Assembly: GCA_903928115.1 (NCBI GenBank)
Contig: CAIYPP010000158.1
Coordinates: 1-53,280, forward strand
Direction: 5' to 3'
Length of the DNA: 53,280 nt
Source: an uncultured Planctomycetota bacterium
GTDB lineage: Bacteria; Planctomycetota; UBA1135; GCA-002686595
Shown here piece after piece: positions 1 to 8,022 of this stretch. The position numbers and the translations under genes were made by a program. Below the pieces are notes generated by a model. That model saw nothing but the letters and a program-made list of their open reading frames with translations. It made no database searches and was not told where the DNA came from. Position 1 is the stretch's first letter, and every line of letters begins with the position of its first letter.

Positions 1-1
1 G

Positions 2-823
2 CGCGCGGGCATCGAGGCGTGGGTGTTCCTCCCCGCGGACACGCCGGAGATCAACAAGCTCGAGTGCGAGCTCGCCGGCGCGCGCGTGGTCGAGGTCGAG
101 GGCCTGATCAGCGACTGTGGTGCGCTCCTGCGCGACGGCCAGAAGGTGTTCAGTTGGTTCGACATGTCGACCTTGCGCGAGCCCTACCGGCTCGAGGGCA
201 AGAAGACGATGGGGCTCGAGCTCGCGCTGCACTTTGGCTGGCGCTTCCCCGAGGTCGTGCTCTATCCCACCGGCGGAGGCACGGGCCTGATCGGGATCTG
301 GAAGGCCTTCGAGGAGCTCACGGGGCTCGGCTGGCTCGAAGAGCGACGCCCGCCGCGGCTGTATTCGTGCCAGTCCGATGGCTGCGCGCCGATCGCGCGC
401 GCCTTCGAGCGCGGAGAGCGCACGGCGGAGCCGTGGAAGGACGCGCAGACGCTCGCGAGCGGGCTGCGGGTGCCGTCCGCGATCGGCGACTTCCTCATGC
501 TCGATGCGATCCGCGCGAGCGGCGGCGAGGCACTCGCGCTGCCCGAGGCCGAGATCACGCGCTGGATGCGGCGCGTCGGCGAGGCCGAGGGCGTCGCGAT
601 CTGCCCCGAGACGGCGGTGTGCTTCGAGGCACTCGTGCGGCTCGTCGCTGCGGGCAAGATCGCGCGCCACGAGGAGATCGTGATCTTCAACACCGGCGCG
701 GCGTTCAAGTACGTCGAAGCGCTGCGCGCGGTCGAGCGGCGGCCGGTTCCTCGGCTGCGACCGGGTGAGAAAGTGGACTGGCGGGCGCTCGCGGCCGGTT
801 TCGAGCGCGCGGCGCAGGTCTGA
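2..823 (+). CDS. thrC: Threonine synthase, C-terminal part (5' end outside window)
   Basis: The reading frame is open from the first bases of the window, so the N-terminus, including the PLP-binding lysine region, lies upstream. The visible 273 residues match the fold-type II PLP enzymes of the threonine synthase family. FLPADTPEINKLECELAGARV begins a typical domain segment (positions 26 to 88), the glycine-rich phosphate loop PTGGGTGLIGIWKAFEEL follows near base 270, then SDGCAPIARAFERG, and an NTGAAFKYVE segment closes the fold. The enzyme converts O-phosphohomoserine to threonine and phosphate in the cytoplasm. The GTG at base 23 is an internal valine, not the start. No partner gene is visible downstream; a separate transcription unit begins after a 106-base gap. 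A related threonine-ammonia-lyase-type enzyme is possible but less likely given the TG-rich C-terminus. Confidence 0.85.
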   Translation, partial: RAGIEAWVFLPADTPEINKLECELAGARVVEVEGLISDCGALLRDGQKVFSWFDMSTLREPYRLEGKKTMGLELALHFGWRFPEVVLYPTGGGTGLIGIWKAFEELTGLGWLEERRPPRLYSCQSDGCAPIARAFERGERTAEPWKDAQTLASGLRVPSAIGDFLMLDAIRASGGEALALPEAEITRWMRRVGEAEGVAICPETAVCFEALVRLVAAGKIARHEEIVIFNTGAAFKYVEALRAVERRPVPRLRPGEKVDWRALAAGFERAAQV

Positions 824-839
824 GCTCGCGCCGCGCGGC

Positions 840-867
840 TTGCCCGTTGTTCAGCGCTCCGTAGAAT
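840..867 (+). promoter_or_regulatory. Candidate sigma70-type promoter for the aldehyde oxidoreductase operon
   Basis: TTGCCC (840-845), a 16-base spacer and TAGAAT (862-867) lie 62 bases before the ATG at 930. The match to TTGACA/TATAAT is partial. The TANNNT half agrees with boxes found before many other genes here. Confidence 0.4.
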
Positions 868-929
868 CGCGACGCGCACTGCGGGCATGTCGCCCGCCGG
901 GCGCAAGTGGCCGCAGCCCCGAGGGCCCC

Positions 930-1580
930 ATGTCGGATCCGAAACGTCCGCACGACGACGCGTCGCGCGGGACCTCTCTGTCGCGTCGTGCGTTCTTCCG
1001 AGGCGCGGGCGTGGTCGCCGCAGGAAGCCTCGTCGGCGAGGCCGCACACGCGGCGGCGCATGCTTCCAGTCTCGAGCCTGTACGCATCGAGGGCAGCGTC
1101 GAGCTCGAGCTCGAGATCAACGGAGCGCGGCAGAAGGTCACGGTCGAGCCGCGCACCACGCTGCTCAACACGCTGCGCAACCACTGCTCGCCGCCGCTCA
1201 CGGGCACGAAGAGTGTCTGCGAGCGCGGTTCGTGCGGCGCGTGCACCGTGCACCTCGACGGGAAGCCTGTGTACTCGTGCATGACGCTCGCGGTCGACGC
1301 CGTCGGCCGCAAGGTCACCACCATCGAAGGTCTCGCGACTCAGGGCGAGCTCACGGAGCTGCAGAGCGCGTTCTGCGCGCACGACGGCTCGATGTGCGGC
1401 TTCTGCACGCCGGGCTTCGTGATGTCGATCAGCGCGTGCTTGGAACGCAATCCCGCGGCTTCGCTCGAAGAGATCCAGCGCTCGTGTTCGGGCAACCTGT
1501 GCCGCTGCGGCACGTATCCGCAGGTGTTCGAGGCCGCGCTCGCCGCGGGCCGTGCGATGCGCGCGAAGGGAGGCAAGTGA
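930..1580 (+). CDS. paoA: Aldehyde oxidoreductase, [2Fe-2S] subunit with Tat signal (PaoA-like)
   Basis: This 216-residue protein is the small iron-sulfur subunit of a xanthine dehydrogenase-family enzyme. A twin-arginine signal (SRRAFF, residues 18-23, then a hydrophobic stretch and an Ala-rich cleavage region) directs the folded complex to the periplasm. The plant-type [2Fe-2S] cluster is formed by CERGSCGACTVHLDG and a following Cys. The second cluster is formed by CGFCTPGF and CSGNLCRCGTY in the C-terminal helical domain. Electrons pass from the molybdenum site through these clusters to FAD. Length and the Tat signal match E. coli PaoA (YagT). The stop codon overlaps the next start (TGATG), so the subunits are translationally coupled. 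The substrate, presumably an aldehyde, cannot be read from the sequence. Confidence 0.9.
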   Translation: MSDPKRPHDDASRGTSLSRRAFFRGAGVVAAGSLVGEAAHAAAHASSLEPVRIEGSVELELEINGARQKVTVEPRTTLLNTLRNHCSPPLTGTKSVCERGSCGACTVHLDGKPVYSCMTLAVDAVGRKVTTIEGLATQGELTELQSAFCAHDGSMCGFCTPGFVMSISACLERNPAASLEEIQRSCSGNLCRCGTYPQVFEAALAAGRAMRAKGGK

Positions 1581-3856
1581 TGGCGCTCGATCCGCTGCGA
1601 CTGCAAGACGAGAAGCCGCCGCGCGCGGCTGCGCCGGGCAAGAAGTGGGTGCGCGTGACCAAGGCGGTCAACGGCATCGACACGGAGGTCTGGGAAGAGG
1701 TTGCCGACGACGCGGGAGGTCCGCAGTGGGCTCCGCGCGAGTCGATGCGTCTTGTGTCGCGCGAGGTTCCGCGCGTCGACGGACCGGAAAAGGTCACGGG
1801 CCGCGCCGTGTTCACCCACGACGTGCGCCTGCCTGGCATGGTGTACGCGCGCGTGCTGCGCTCGCGTGTTCCGGCCGCGAAGGTCACGCTCGATCTCGAG
1901 CCTGCACGCAAGATTCAGGGCGTGCTCGCCGCGGTCTCGCTCGTCGATGGCGACATCGATGGCGAAGTGCGCTGGCTCGGTCGGCCTATCGCAGCGGTGG
2001 CGGCGACGACGCCCGAGCTCGCCGAAGACGGCGTGCGCGCGATCGTCGCGAAGTACGCGGAGCTCGGGTTCGCTGTCACGGAAGCGCGCGCCGCTGCGGA
2101 CAACGCTCCGAAGGTGAACAACCGCGGCAATGTCATCGCGCTCTCGAAGAACACGGACACGAAGGAAGTTGACGAGGCTCTCGCCGGCTCCCCAGTCCGC
2201 GTGAAGGGGACGTGGAAGATCCCCGTCCAGCACCACGCGTCCTTGGAGTCGCACGGAATCGTCGTCGACTATCGCGGCGGTGAAGAGGCGACCGTCTACG
2301 CCTCGACCCAAGGCACGTTCACGATCCCCGGCGATGCCGCGGGTCGGCTTGGGCTCAAGCCGAATCAAGTGACGGCGGTGGTCGAGCACATGGGGGGCGG
2401 CTTCGGCTCGAAGTTCGGCATGGGCATCGAGGGCGAGGCCGCGTGCCTGCTCGCGAAGGAGCTCCAGCGGCCGGTGCACCTGTTGCTCGATCGCGCGAGC
2501 GAGTTCCACGCCGCGGGCAACCGCTCGGGCGGCGAGCACGAGCTCGAAGCCGGTGTCTCTCCGAACGGCAAGATCGTGGCCTTCAAGGCGCGCGTCACGC
2601 GCCACGGCGGCGTCGGTCGCGGCTCGGGGCATCCACTGCCCTACATCTACGCGCGCGACAACGCAGTGTTCGTCGAGGAGCGCTGCATCCACACGAACAT
2701 GGACTCGAGTCGCGCGATGCGCGGTCCGGGGCATCCGCAGGCGTCCTTCTCGATGGAAGGCCTGATGGACGAGTGCGCGTATGCGGTCGGGATGGACCTG
2801 CTCGAGTTCCGGCGCATCAACCTGCCCGAGAACAAGCGCGAGCTCTACATGCGCCAGCTCGAGAAGTGCGCGGAGCTGATCGGGTGGCGTGCGCACCCGC
2901 ACAAGAATCGGCCGGACCTCTCGGACGCGGAGGCAAAAGTCGGCATCGGCTTCGCGATCGCGCGCTGGGGCGGCGGCGGCAACGGGCAGTGCAAGGTCGA
3001 GGTGCGCATCGCGCAGGACGGCAGTGTCGAGGTGCTCTCGGGCACGCAGGACCTCGGCACCGGCACGCGCACGTACTGCACAACGATCGTCGCCGAAGAG
3101 CTCGGGCTCGAGCTCGGGCAAGTGCGCGCGCGCATCGGTCGCTCCAGCTTCGGCGCGGCGAACGCGTCCGGCGGCAGCACGACGTCGCCGTCGCTTGCGC
3201 CGAGCGTGAAGCACGCCGCGCACAACGCGCGCCTCGCGCTCTTCGAGAAGGTCGCTCCGCTGCTCGGCGCCAAGGCGAGCGAGCTCGAAGTGCGACCCGG
3301 CGAGATCCGCGTGAGTGCGAGCCCGTCGCGTCGCATCGCGTGGAAGGACGCGTGCGCTTCGCTCGGGCCCAACGGTCTCTCCGCGCAAGGCGAATGGCAA
3401 GCGCACTTGGCGAGCAGCGACATCGGCGGTGCTCAGGCTGCGAAGGTGCGCGTCGACACGCTCACGGGCGAGGTCAAGGTGCTCGAGATGGTCGCCGTGC
3501 AGGACTGCGGACTCGTGCTCAACTTGCTCGCTGCGCGCAGCCAGCTTCAGGGCGGCATGGTTCAGTCGTTGTCCTACGGGCTCTTCGAGGAGCGCGTCGT
3601 CGATCCCGACCTCGGGCTCTTCCTCAACGCGAACTTCGAGGACTACAAAATCGCTGGGGCGCAGGACATTCCCGCGATGAAGGCCGTCTTCGAGGACGAT
3701 CCGCGCGGCGTGATCGGCATGAGCGAAGCCGCGATCATCCCGGGTCACTCGGCGATCGCGAATGCAATCCACAATGCCTGCGGCGTGCGCCTGCGCGAGA
3801 TGCCGCTCACCGCCGACAAGATCCTGATGGGCCTCGCGGCTCGCAAAAAGGGCTAG
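1580..3856 (+). CDS. paoC: Aldehyde oxidoreductase, molybdopterin-binding large subunit (PaoC-like)
   Basis: This 758-residue protein belongs to the xanthine dehydrogenase family large subunits. An a/b hammerhead domain begins near REVPRVDGPEKVTGRAVFTHD. It is followed by molybdenum cofactor segments HMGGGFGSKFG, AMRGPGHPQASFSMEG, GGGGNGQCKVEV and ANASGGSTTSPS. Near the C-terminus, GMSEAAIIPGHSAIANAI aligns with the GxGEPP-like segment and keeps the glutamate that acts as general base in the family. It has no signal of its own; like PaoC it would be exported as a passenger of the Tat-tagged [2Fe-2S] subunit. The ATG overlaps the stop of the upstream gene by one base. No cofactor sulfuration chaperone (XdhC/PaoD type) is visible nearby. 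The specific substrate is unknown. Confidence 0.9.
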   Translation: MALDPLRLQDEKPPRAAAPGKKWVRVTKAVNGIDTEVWEEVADDAGGPQWAPRESMRLVSREVPRVDGPEKVTGRAVFTHDVRLPGMVYARVLRSRVPAAKVTLDLEPARKIQGVLAAVSLVDGDIDGEVRWLGRPIAAVAATTPELAEDGVRAIVAKYAELGFAVTEARAAADNAPKVNNRGNVIALSKNTDTKEVDEALAGSPVRVKGTWKIPVQHHASLESHGIVVDYRGGEEATVYASTQGTFTIPGDAAGRLGLKPNQVTAVVEHMGGGFGSKFGMGIEGEAACLLAKELQRPVHLLLDRASEFHAAGNRSGGEHELEAGVSPNGKIVAFKARVTRHGGVGRGSGHPLPYIYARDNAVFVEERCIHTNMDSSRAMRGPGHPQASFSMEGLMDECAYAVGMDLLEFRRINLPENKRELYMRQLEKCAELIGWRAHPHKNRPDLSDAEAKVGIGFAIARWGGGGNGQCKVEVRIAQDGSVEVLSGTQDLGTGTRTYCTTIVAEELGLELGQVRARIGRSSFGAANASGGSTTSPSLAPSVKHAAHNARLALFEKVAPLLGAKASELEVRPGEIRVSASPSRRIAWKDACASLGPNGLSAQGEWQAHLASSDIGGAQAAKVRVDTLTGEVKVLEMVAVQDCGLVLNLLAARSQLQGGMVQSLSYGLFEERVVDPDLGLFLNANFEDYKIAGAQDIPAMKAVFEDDPRGVIGMSEAAIIPGHSAIANAIHNACGVRLREMPLTADKILMGLAARKKG

Positions 3857-3867
3857 GGAGAAGGACC

Positions 3868-4863
3868 ATGAAGAACTTCGAGTTCATCGCGCCTCGCACG
3901 CTCGACTCCGTGGTCGAGCTCCTGCCCGGACCGCGCGACCAGAAGACCCGCGATCGCGTGAAGCTGCTTGCCGGCGGACAGGACTTGCTCGGCGAGCTGA
4001 AGGAATACCTCGTCTCGCCCGAGCAGGTGATCAACCTCAAGACCGTCCCCGGCTTGGAGGCGTTCGTTGCGCGCGATGGGGGCTACTCGATCGGCGCGCT
4101 CGTGACCTTGTCGGCGCTCGAGGAGAGCGCGTCGCTGCGCGCGTCGCACGCGATGATCGCGGAGTCGGCGGGCGCCGTCGGCTCCGTGCAGATCCGCAAC
4201 CAAGGCACGCTCGGGGGCAACCTCTGCCAGCGGCCGCGTTGCTGGTACTACCGCCACGAGCACGCGGTGTGCATCAAGAAGGGCGGGTCGGAGTGCTACG
4301 CCTACGGCGGCTTGAACAAGTACAACGCGATCCTCGGCGGCGGGCCGAGCTACATCGTGCATCCCTCGGATCTCGCTCCGGCCCTCGTCGCGGCGGGTGC
4401 CAGTGTCACGCTGAAGGGCAAGAAGGGGGAGCGCACGCTCGAGCTCGAGCGCTTCTTCACGCTACCGAGCGAAGGCGCCGTGACACGCGAGAACGTGTTG
4501 GCGCCGGACGAGGTGCTCACGCGCGTCGACGTCCCGGCGATGGCGGGCTGGAAGAGCACGTACGTGAAGTTCCGTGAGCGTTCGAGCTACGACTTCGCTC
4601 TCGCTGCGGTCGCGCTTGCGCTGCGCATGGAAGGGGACAAGATCGCGGAGGCGCGACTCGTGCTCGGTGGCGTCGCGCCGATCCCCTGGCGCTGCGACAA
4701 GGCGGAGAAGGCCCTCGTCGGGCGCAAGATCGACGCCGACACCTGCAAGCGCGCGGGCGAGCTGGCGCTCGAAGGTGCGGAGCCGCTCGCGCACAACGCG
4801 TACAAGGTGCCCCTCGCGCAGGGGCTCGTCACCAAGGCTCTCCGCAAGCTCGCAGGAGCGTGA
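3868..4863 (+). CDS. paoB: Aldehyde oxidoreductase, FAD subunit with extra [4Fe-4S] site (PaoB-like)
   Basis: This 331-residue CO-dehydrogenase-type flavoprotein subunit has FAD-binding segments LLAGGQDLLGELKEYL (about residues 34-49) and IRNQGTLGGNLC (about 109-120). It contains four cysteines at residues 120, 125, 135 and 143 (NLCQRPRCWYYRH...AVC...SEC). E. coli PaoB and the 4-hydroxybenzoyl-CoA reductase beta subunit carry a [4Fe-4S] cluster in an insert of this type, and most xanthine dehydrogenase FAD subunits lack it. This is the best evidence that the complex is PaoABC-like. A purine-rich GGGAGAAGG lies just before the ATG as a ribosome binding site. The gene follows the large subunit by 11 bases, so the order here is A-C-B rather than A-B-C as in E. 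coli. Confidence 0.9.
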   Translation: MKNFEFIAPRTLDSVVELLPGPRDQKTRDRVKLLAGGQDLLGELKEYLVSPEQVINLKTVPGLEAFVARDGGYSIGALVTLSALEESASLRASHAMIAESAGAVGSVQIRNQGTLGGNLCQRPRCWYYRHEHAVCIKKGGSECYAYGGLNKYNAILGGGPSYIVHPSDLAPALVAAGASVTLKGKKGERTLELERFFTLPSEGAVTRENVLAPDEVLTRVDVPAMAGWKSTYVKFRERSSYDFALAAVALALRMEGDKIAEARLVLGGVAPIPWRCDKAEKALVGRKIDADTCKRAGELALEGAEPLAHNAYKVPLAQGLVTKALRKLAGA

Positions 4864-4871
4864 GGCACACC

Positions 4872-5111
4872 ATGGAATCCAAGCCGCTTCAGAGCCCGAT
4901 CTGCGCGGAGCTGCGCAGCAAGAAGTACTTCTTCCTCCAGTCGGCGCCGATGCAGTCGAGCGACGTCGTCGACAACTCGAACGACTGCTGGTGCAACCGT
5001 ACCTGCGACCGCGTGGGCCCCGACGGCGATGGCGTGCATCCCGACGAGTGCCGCGCCGAGCGCTCGTGCTTCCGCTCGATCTTCGCCCGGCCCGAGTCTG
5101 GGGTAGTCTAG
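4872..5111 (+). CDS. Small cysteine-rich protein of the aldehyde oxidoreductase operon
   Basis: This 79-residue protein starts 8 bases after the FAD-subunit stop. It has six cysteines: one near the N-terminus (SPICAEL), three clustered in DCWCNRTC and two at DECRAERSC. It has no signal peptide or membrane segment. The cysteines could bind a metal or an iron-sulfur cluster. Its place between the FAD subunit and a DUF1326-like gene suggests an accessory or electron-transfer role for the molybdoenzyme, but this is inference and I do not recognise a named family. The reading frame is in register with the expected GC-rich codon usage, which supports a real gene. An in-frame upstream ATG at 4860 overlaps the previous stop, but 4872 fits better. 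Confidence 0.7.
   Translation: MESKPLQSPICAELRSKKYFFLQSAPMQSSDVVDNSNDCWCNRTCDRVGPDGDGVHPDECRAERSCFRSIFARPESGVV
5104..5109 (+). promoter_or_regulatory. TANNNT box 9 nt before the DUF1326-like gene
   Basis: TAGTCT (5104-5109) ends nine bases before the ATG at 5119, a spacing that would put transcription initiation close to the start codon and produce a leaderless mRNA. It overlaps the stop codon of the small Cys-rich gene, so the downstream gene may also be read from the operon. Confidence 0.35.
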
Positions 5112-5118
5112 GAACACC

Positions 5119-5856
5119 ATGAAGGTTGCTCTCACTCTCGTCCTCGCGACGGCGGGCGCCGTCGGAATGCGTGCTTGGTGCGGCGAAGGCTGCTCGCTCT
5201 CCGGTCCCGTCGCGGACATCGAGCCCTCGGGCACGTACATCGAAGCGCGCAGCGCGAGCGTCTTTGCGGGCGCGTGCCACTACAACTCGGAGCTGGTCAC
5301 CGCCGGCCGCGAGGCACTGCTCGCATGGCGCTTCGAGGCGGGGCGCGTGGGGGGGACAGACCTCGCGGGCGTCGAGGTCTTGGCCGCCGTTGCATCCGCC
5401 GAGAATCTCTCGCAGGGCGCGGCGCGCCGCAGCGTGCTGTACGTGGATGCTTCGGTGACCGATGAGCAGCGTCAGACCGTGCGGGACTGGGTCCAAGCGA
5501 GGTGCGGGGCAGAGCTCGGCGAGGTGATCGCCGTAGAGTCGCTCCCGGTCGACGTCGCGTTCGACGGTGAGCGATATTCGGCGCGGGCAGGGGAGGCTCT
5601 CGAGCTCACGGGCTCGCTGCTCCCGGACCGCGAGTGCTGCAAGATGCCGTACGACGTGTGGTACGAGCCGTTCACGCCCATCGAAGGCCGCATCGTTGGC
5701 AACAGTGAGCGCTTCGCATGGAACGAGACGCGCCTCGCGCGCGGCTTCGAGCTGCGCGAGCGCAACGACACGTTCTTGGGCCGCTTCGGCATGCCCGTCG
5801 GCGGTTCGTGCTGCATGCAGCCGTCCCGCGCCGCGGTGCTCGGCGCGGCTCAGTAG
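5119..5856 (+). CDS. Secreted DUF1326-like protein
   Basis: This is a 245-residue protein with a short N-terminal hydrophobic signal (VALTLVLATAGAVG). It then has a segment of the DUF1326 type: SGTYIEARSASVFAGACHYN, followed by LLAWRFEAGRVGGTDLAGVEV. Cysteines are frequent, including CC pairs at about residues 175 and 234 (RECCKMP, GSCCMQP) that could bind metal or form disulfides. The function of this family is not established. The gene directly follows the aldehyde oxidoreductase operon and ends 12 bases from a convergent gene. Its possible link to the molybdoenzyme rests only on position. The assignment to DUF1326 is by overall resemblance and should be tested with a profile search. Confidence 0.7.
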   Translation: MKVALTLVLATAGAVGMRAWCGEGCSLSGPVADIEPSGTYIEARSASVFAGACHYNSELVTAGREALLAWRFEAGRVGGTDLAGVEVLAAVASAENLSQGAARRSVLYVDASVTDEQRQTVRDWVQARCGAELGEVIAVESLPVDVAFDGERYSARAGEALELTGSLLPDRECCKMPYDVWYEPFTPIEGRIVGNSERFAWNETRLARGFELRERNDTFLGRFGMPVGGSCCMQPSRAAVLGAAQ

Positions 5857-5868
5857 AGTCCTCGGCGC

Positions 5869-8022
5869 TCAGGGCGCGCGGAAGATCCACCACGAAAAGC
5901 CGCCCGGCGGCAGCGTGACTTCGAGTCGCGCGGAGCGTCGTGCGTCCAGCGCGATCGCGCGTGCTTCCCCTTCGTTCTCCGCACCGAGCGCCGTTCCGGA
6001 GAGCCCTGCGTAGTACAGCGGGAGCTCCAGAGTCTCTGTTCGCGCCTCGGGCAGCGGATTGAAGAGCATTGCGAGCGCGCGCTCTTCGCCGCGCGGGTTC
6101 ACGTGGACCCAACCGTCGATGTTGCGGCCGTCGGCGCGTCGCAAGTGAATCAGATCCCCCTCCAAGACCGCACGGTGGCGCTTGAACCACGCGACCCACT
6201 TGGCGACGAGCTCGCGGGTCGCGTCCGTGTCGTACAAGCGCGGTCCGCGCCAGCAAGCCTGCACGCCCGCGCCGAGGTTGGTCGCGAGGTGCTGCTCGTA
6301 GTCTGCCAAGTGCTCGCTCAAGGGCTCCAGCGTGGCCGCTGCGCCGCCTCCGTGGTACTCGGTGAGCGGGACGAACATCCAGCCCATGCTGGGAGTCTTC
6401 GTCCATGTTCCGTCGAAGATGTTCTGGCGCGCGTGCAGGAGTTGCTCCGCGCGCGGCAGCGACCAGTTGGTCTCGCGGTAGCCCATGCCCGTCTTGTTCG
6501 AGCCGTTCAAGAAGTACCAGTCCGGCACGTTGAGGAAGATGCCCTGCGAGCGGCACCATCCATAGAAGCGCCGGATCGTCTCGAACTGCGACCACTGCGA
6601 GTCGTCGAAGCCGCGGTGCCCGGGGTGCGCGGTCGAAGCGCAGGTGTCGCCCGGATACGAGCCGTCATGCTCGAGCACGCGCATGCCGCTCGCGGCATAG
6701 AACGAGCGCAGTTGGTCTATGTACTCGCGGCCCCACGTGCTCCCGAGGCAGGGCGAGTTGCCGAAATACGCCTTGCCCGGCTGCAGCGTCTCGCGGTCGA
6801 GGACGTCGTGTTCTTTGGAGACCGAGCGACTCGCGAGCAAGGAGTAGGTGCCGAGCTCGACGTTGCGCTCGCGGGCATACGCGACGAGCTCCTGCGCGCG
6901 TGCGAGGTTCTCCGGCGCTCGATCTTCGACGTTGAATCCCGAGCCGAAGGAGAGGATCGCCATCTCGAAGCCGACCGCAGCGCACTGATCGAGCGCGAGC
7001 CGGACGGCCTCCGTGCGCGCATCGCGGATGTGCATCATCAGCGGATTCTCTGTGACCCACGGCGCGAGCGTGCGGTACATGCGCCGCTGCGCGAGGCCGT
7101 TGCGCTCGCGCTCGGAGCCGTCGAGCACGAGTTCGTGCACGCGGTAGCTCTCGAAGCTCCCGAAGGCCTCGATGGGCGCAGCGGGGCCGACGGGATACTT
7201 CGACACGAGCAGGCACGGCGTGTGCAGCGCGTAGCTGACCTGCGTCTTGTACTCCGTGTCGGGCAGCCAGCGTGTGGTGACGTCCGCCGACACGTTGGAC
7301 ATGCCATGGAAGGCGAAATCGCTCTCGACGTGCAGGTCGGGACGGCGCCAGTGTTCCTGCGGTTCGACGGTGCCCTCGGCTTCGACGAACGCGAGGCGCT
7401 CGACCTCGAGGCTCTCGAGAACCGTCGGACGATCGCTCTCGTTTTGGATCGTCACGCTCTTCGAGAAGAGCGGGAGGCCGTCGTAGAGGTCGTAGTGCAC
7501 CGCGAGGTCGAGCGCGCCGTTCGCGAAGCGGAACGTGAGGCGTTTTCCTCGCGGCGGCCACGGCAGGTCGGCGCTGGGGCGCACGCGCTTCCACTCGAAC
7601 GGCGCCGGAATCGACGCGAGCTCGACCGAGATGCAGTGGAGCGCGTCGGGATCTCGTCGGAGCCGCTCGACGTCGGACGGGCGCAGGTAGGCGCGATCGC
7701 TCTGGCCCAGGAGTCCACCCGCGCGGAGCTCGACGCCATCCACCGTGGCGCGCGCTTCGGGCTCGACCGCGCGCAGCAGCGAGCGCCGCGAGACGAGGTC
7801 CTCGAAGGCGATGCACGCGACGTCGGGCTCGACACGCCACGTGCGCGAGACGAGGCCGTTGGAGAACACCAGCGTGCGCTCGTCGATGGCCCAAGCACGT
7901 GCGACGGACTCGTCCTCGTACAGCAGCCAGTCTCCTTCCGATCGCGGAGGCGAGGCGGGACCGCGCGGAATCGCGCTCAAGAGGTCGCCCGAGAGAATGC
8001 AGCACACGACGAGGGCGATCAT
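5869..8022 (-). CDS. Secreted alpha-galactosidase-like glycoside hydrolase (clan GH-D-like)
   Basis: This 717-residue protein starts with a signal peptide (IALVVCCILSGDLLSA). The N-terminal half is a beta-sandwich resembling GH36-type enzymes (YDGLPLFSKSVTIQN). The second half is a TIM barrel with MRVLEHDGSYPGDTC, CRSQGIFLNVPDWYFLNGSNK, GYRETNWSLPR and GTWTKTPSMGWMFVPLTEYHGGG, then a small C-terminal beta domain. The acidic residues in EHDGS and GYRETNW are candidate catalytic residues, but I cannot assign them with certainty. It probably cleaves alpha-linked galactose or a related sugar from polysaccharide outside the cytoplasmic membrane. The ATG overlaps the thiD stop as ATGA, so it is coupled to a thiamine salvage gene, with no obvious functional link. 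Confidence 0.75.
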   Translation of the reverse strand: MIALVVCCILSGDLLSAIPRGPASPPRSEGDWLLYEDESVARAWAIDERTLVFSNGLVSRTWRVEPDVACIAFEDLVSRRSLLRAVEPEARATVDGVELRAGGLLGQSDRAYLRPSDVERLRRDPDALHCISVELASIPAPFEWKRVRPSADLPWPPRGKRLTFRFANGALDLAVHYDLYDGLPLFSKSVTIQNESDRPTVLESLEVERLAFVEAEGTVEPQEHWRRPDLHVESDFAFHGMSNVSADVTTRWLPDTEYKTQVSYALHTPCLLVSKYPVGPAAPIEAFGSFESYRVHELVLDGSERERNGLAQRRMYRTLAPWVTENPLMMHIRDARTEAVRLALDQCAAVGFEMAILSFGSGFNVEDRAPENLARAQELVAYARERNVELGTYSLLASRSVSKEHDVLDRETLQPGKAYFGNSPCLGSTWGREYIDQLRSFYAASGMRVLEHDGSYPGDTCASTAHPGHRGFDDSQWSQFETIRRFYGWCRSQGIFLNVPDWYFLNGSNKTGMGYRETNWSLPRAEQLLHARQNIFDGTWTKTPSMGWMFVPLTEYHGGGAAATLEPLSEHLADYEQHLATNLGAGVQACWRGPRLYDTDATRELVAKWVAWFKRHRAVLEGDLIHLRRADGRNIDGWVHVNPRGEERALAMLFNPLPEARTETLELPLYYAGLSGTALGAENEGEARAIALDARRSARLEVTLPPGGFSWWIFRAP

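Noticed and set aside
887..3856. One very long reading frame starting at 887
   Set aside because: Only the part from 1580 shows oxidoreductase sequence and proper codon pattern. The 5' part lies out of frame with, and overlaps, the [2Fe-2S] gene.
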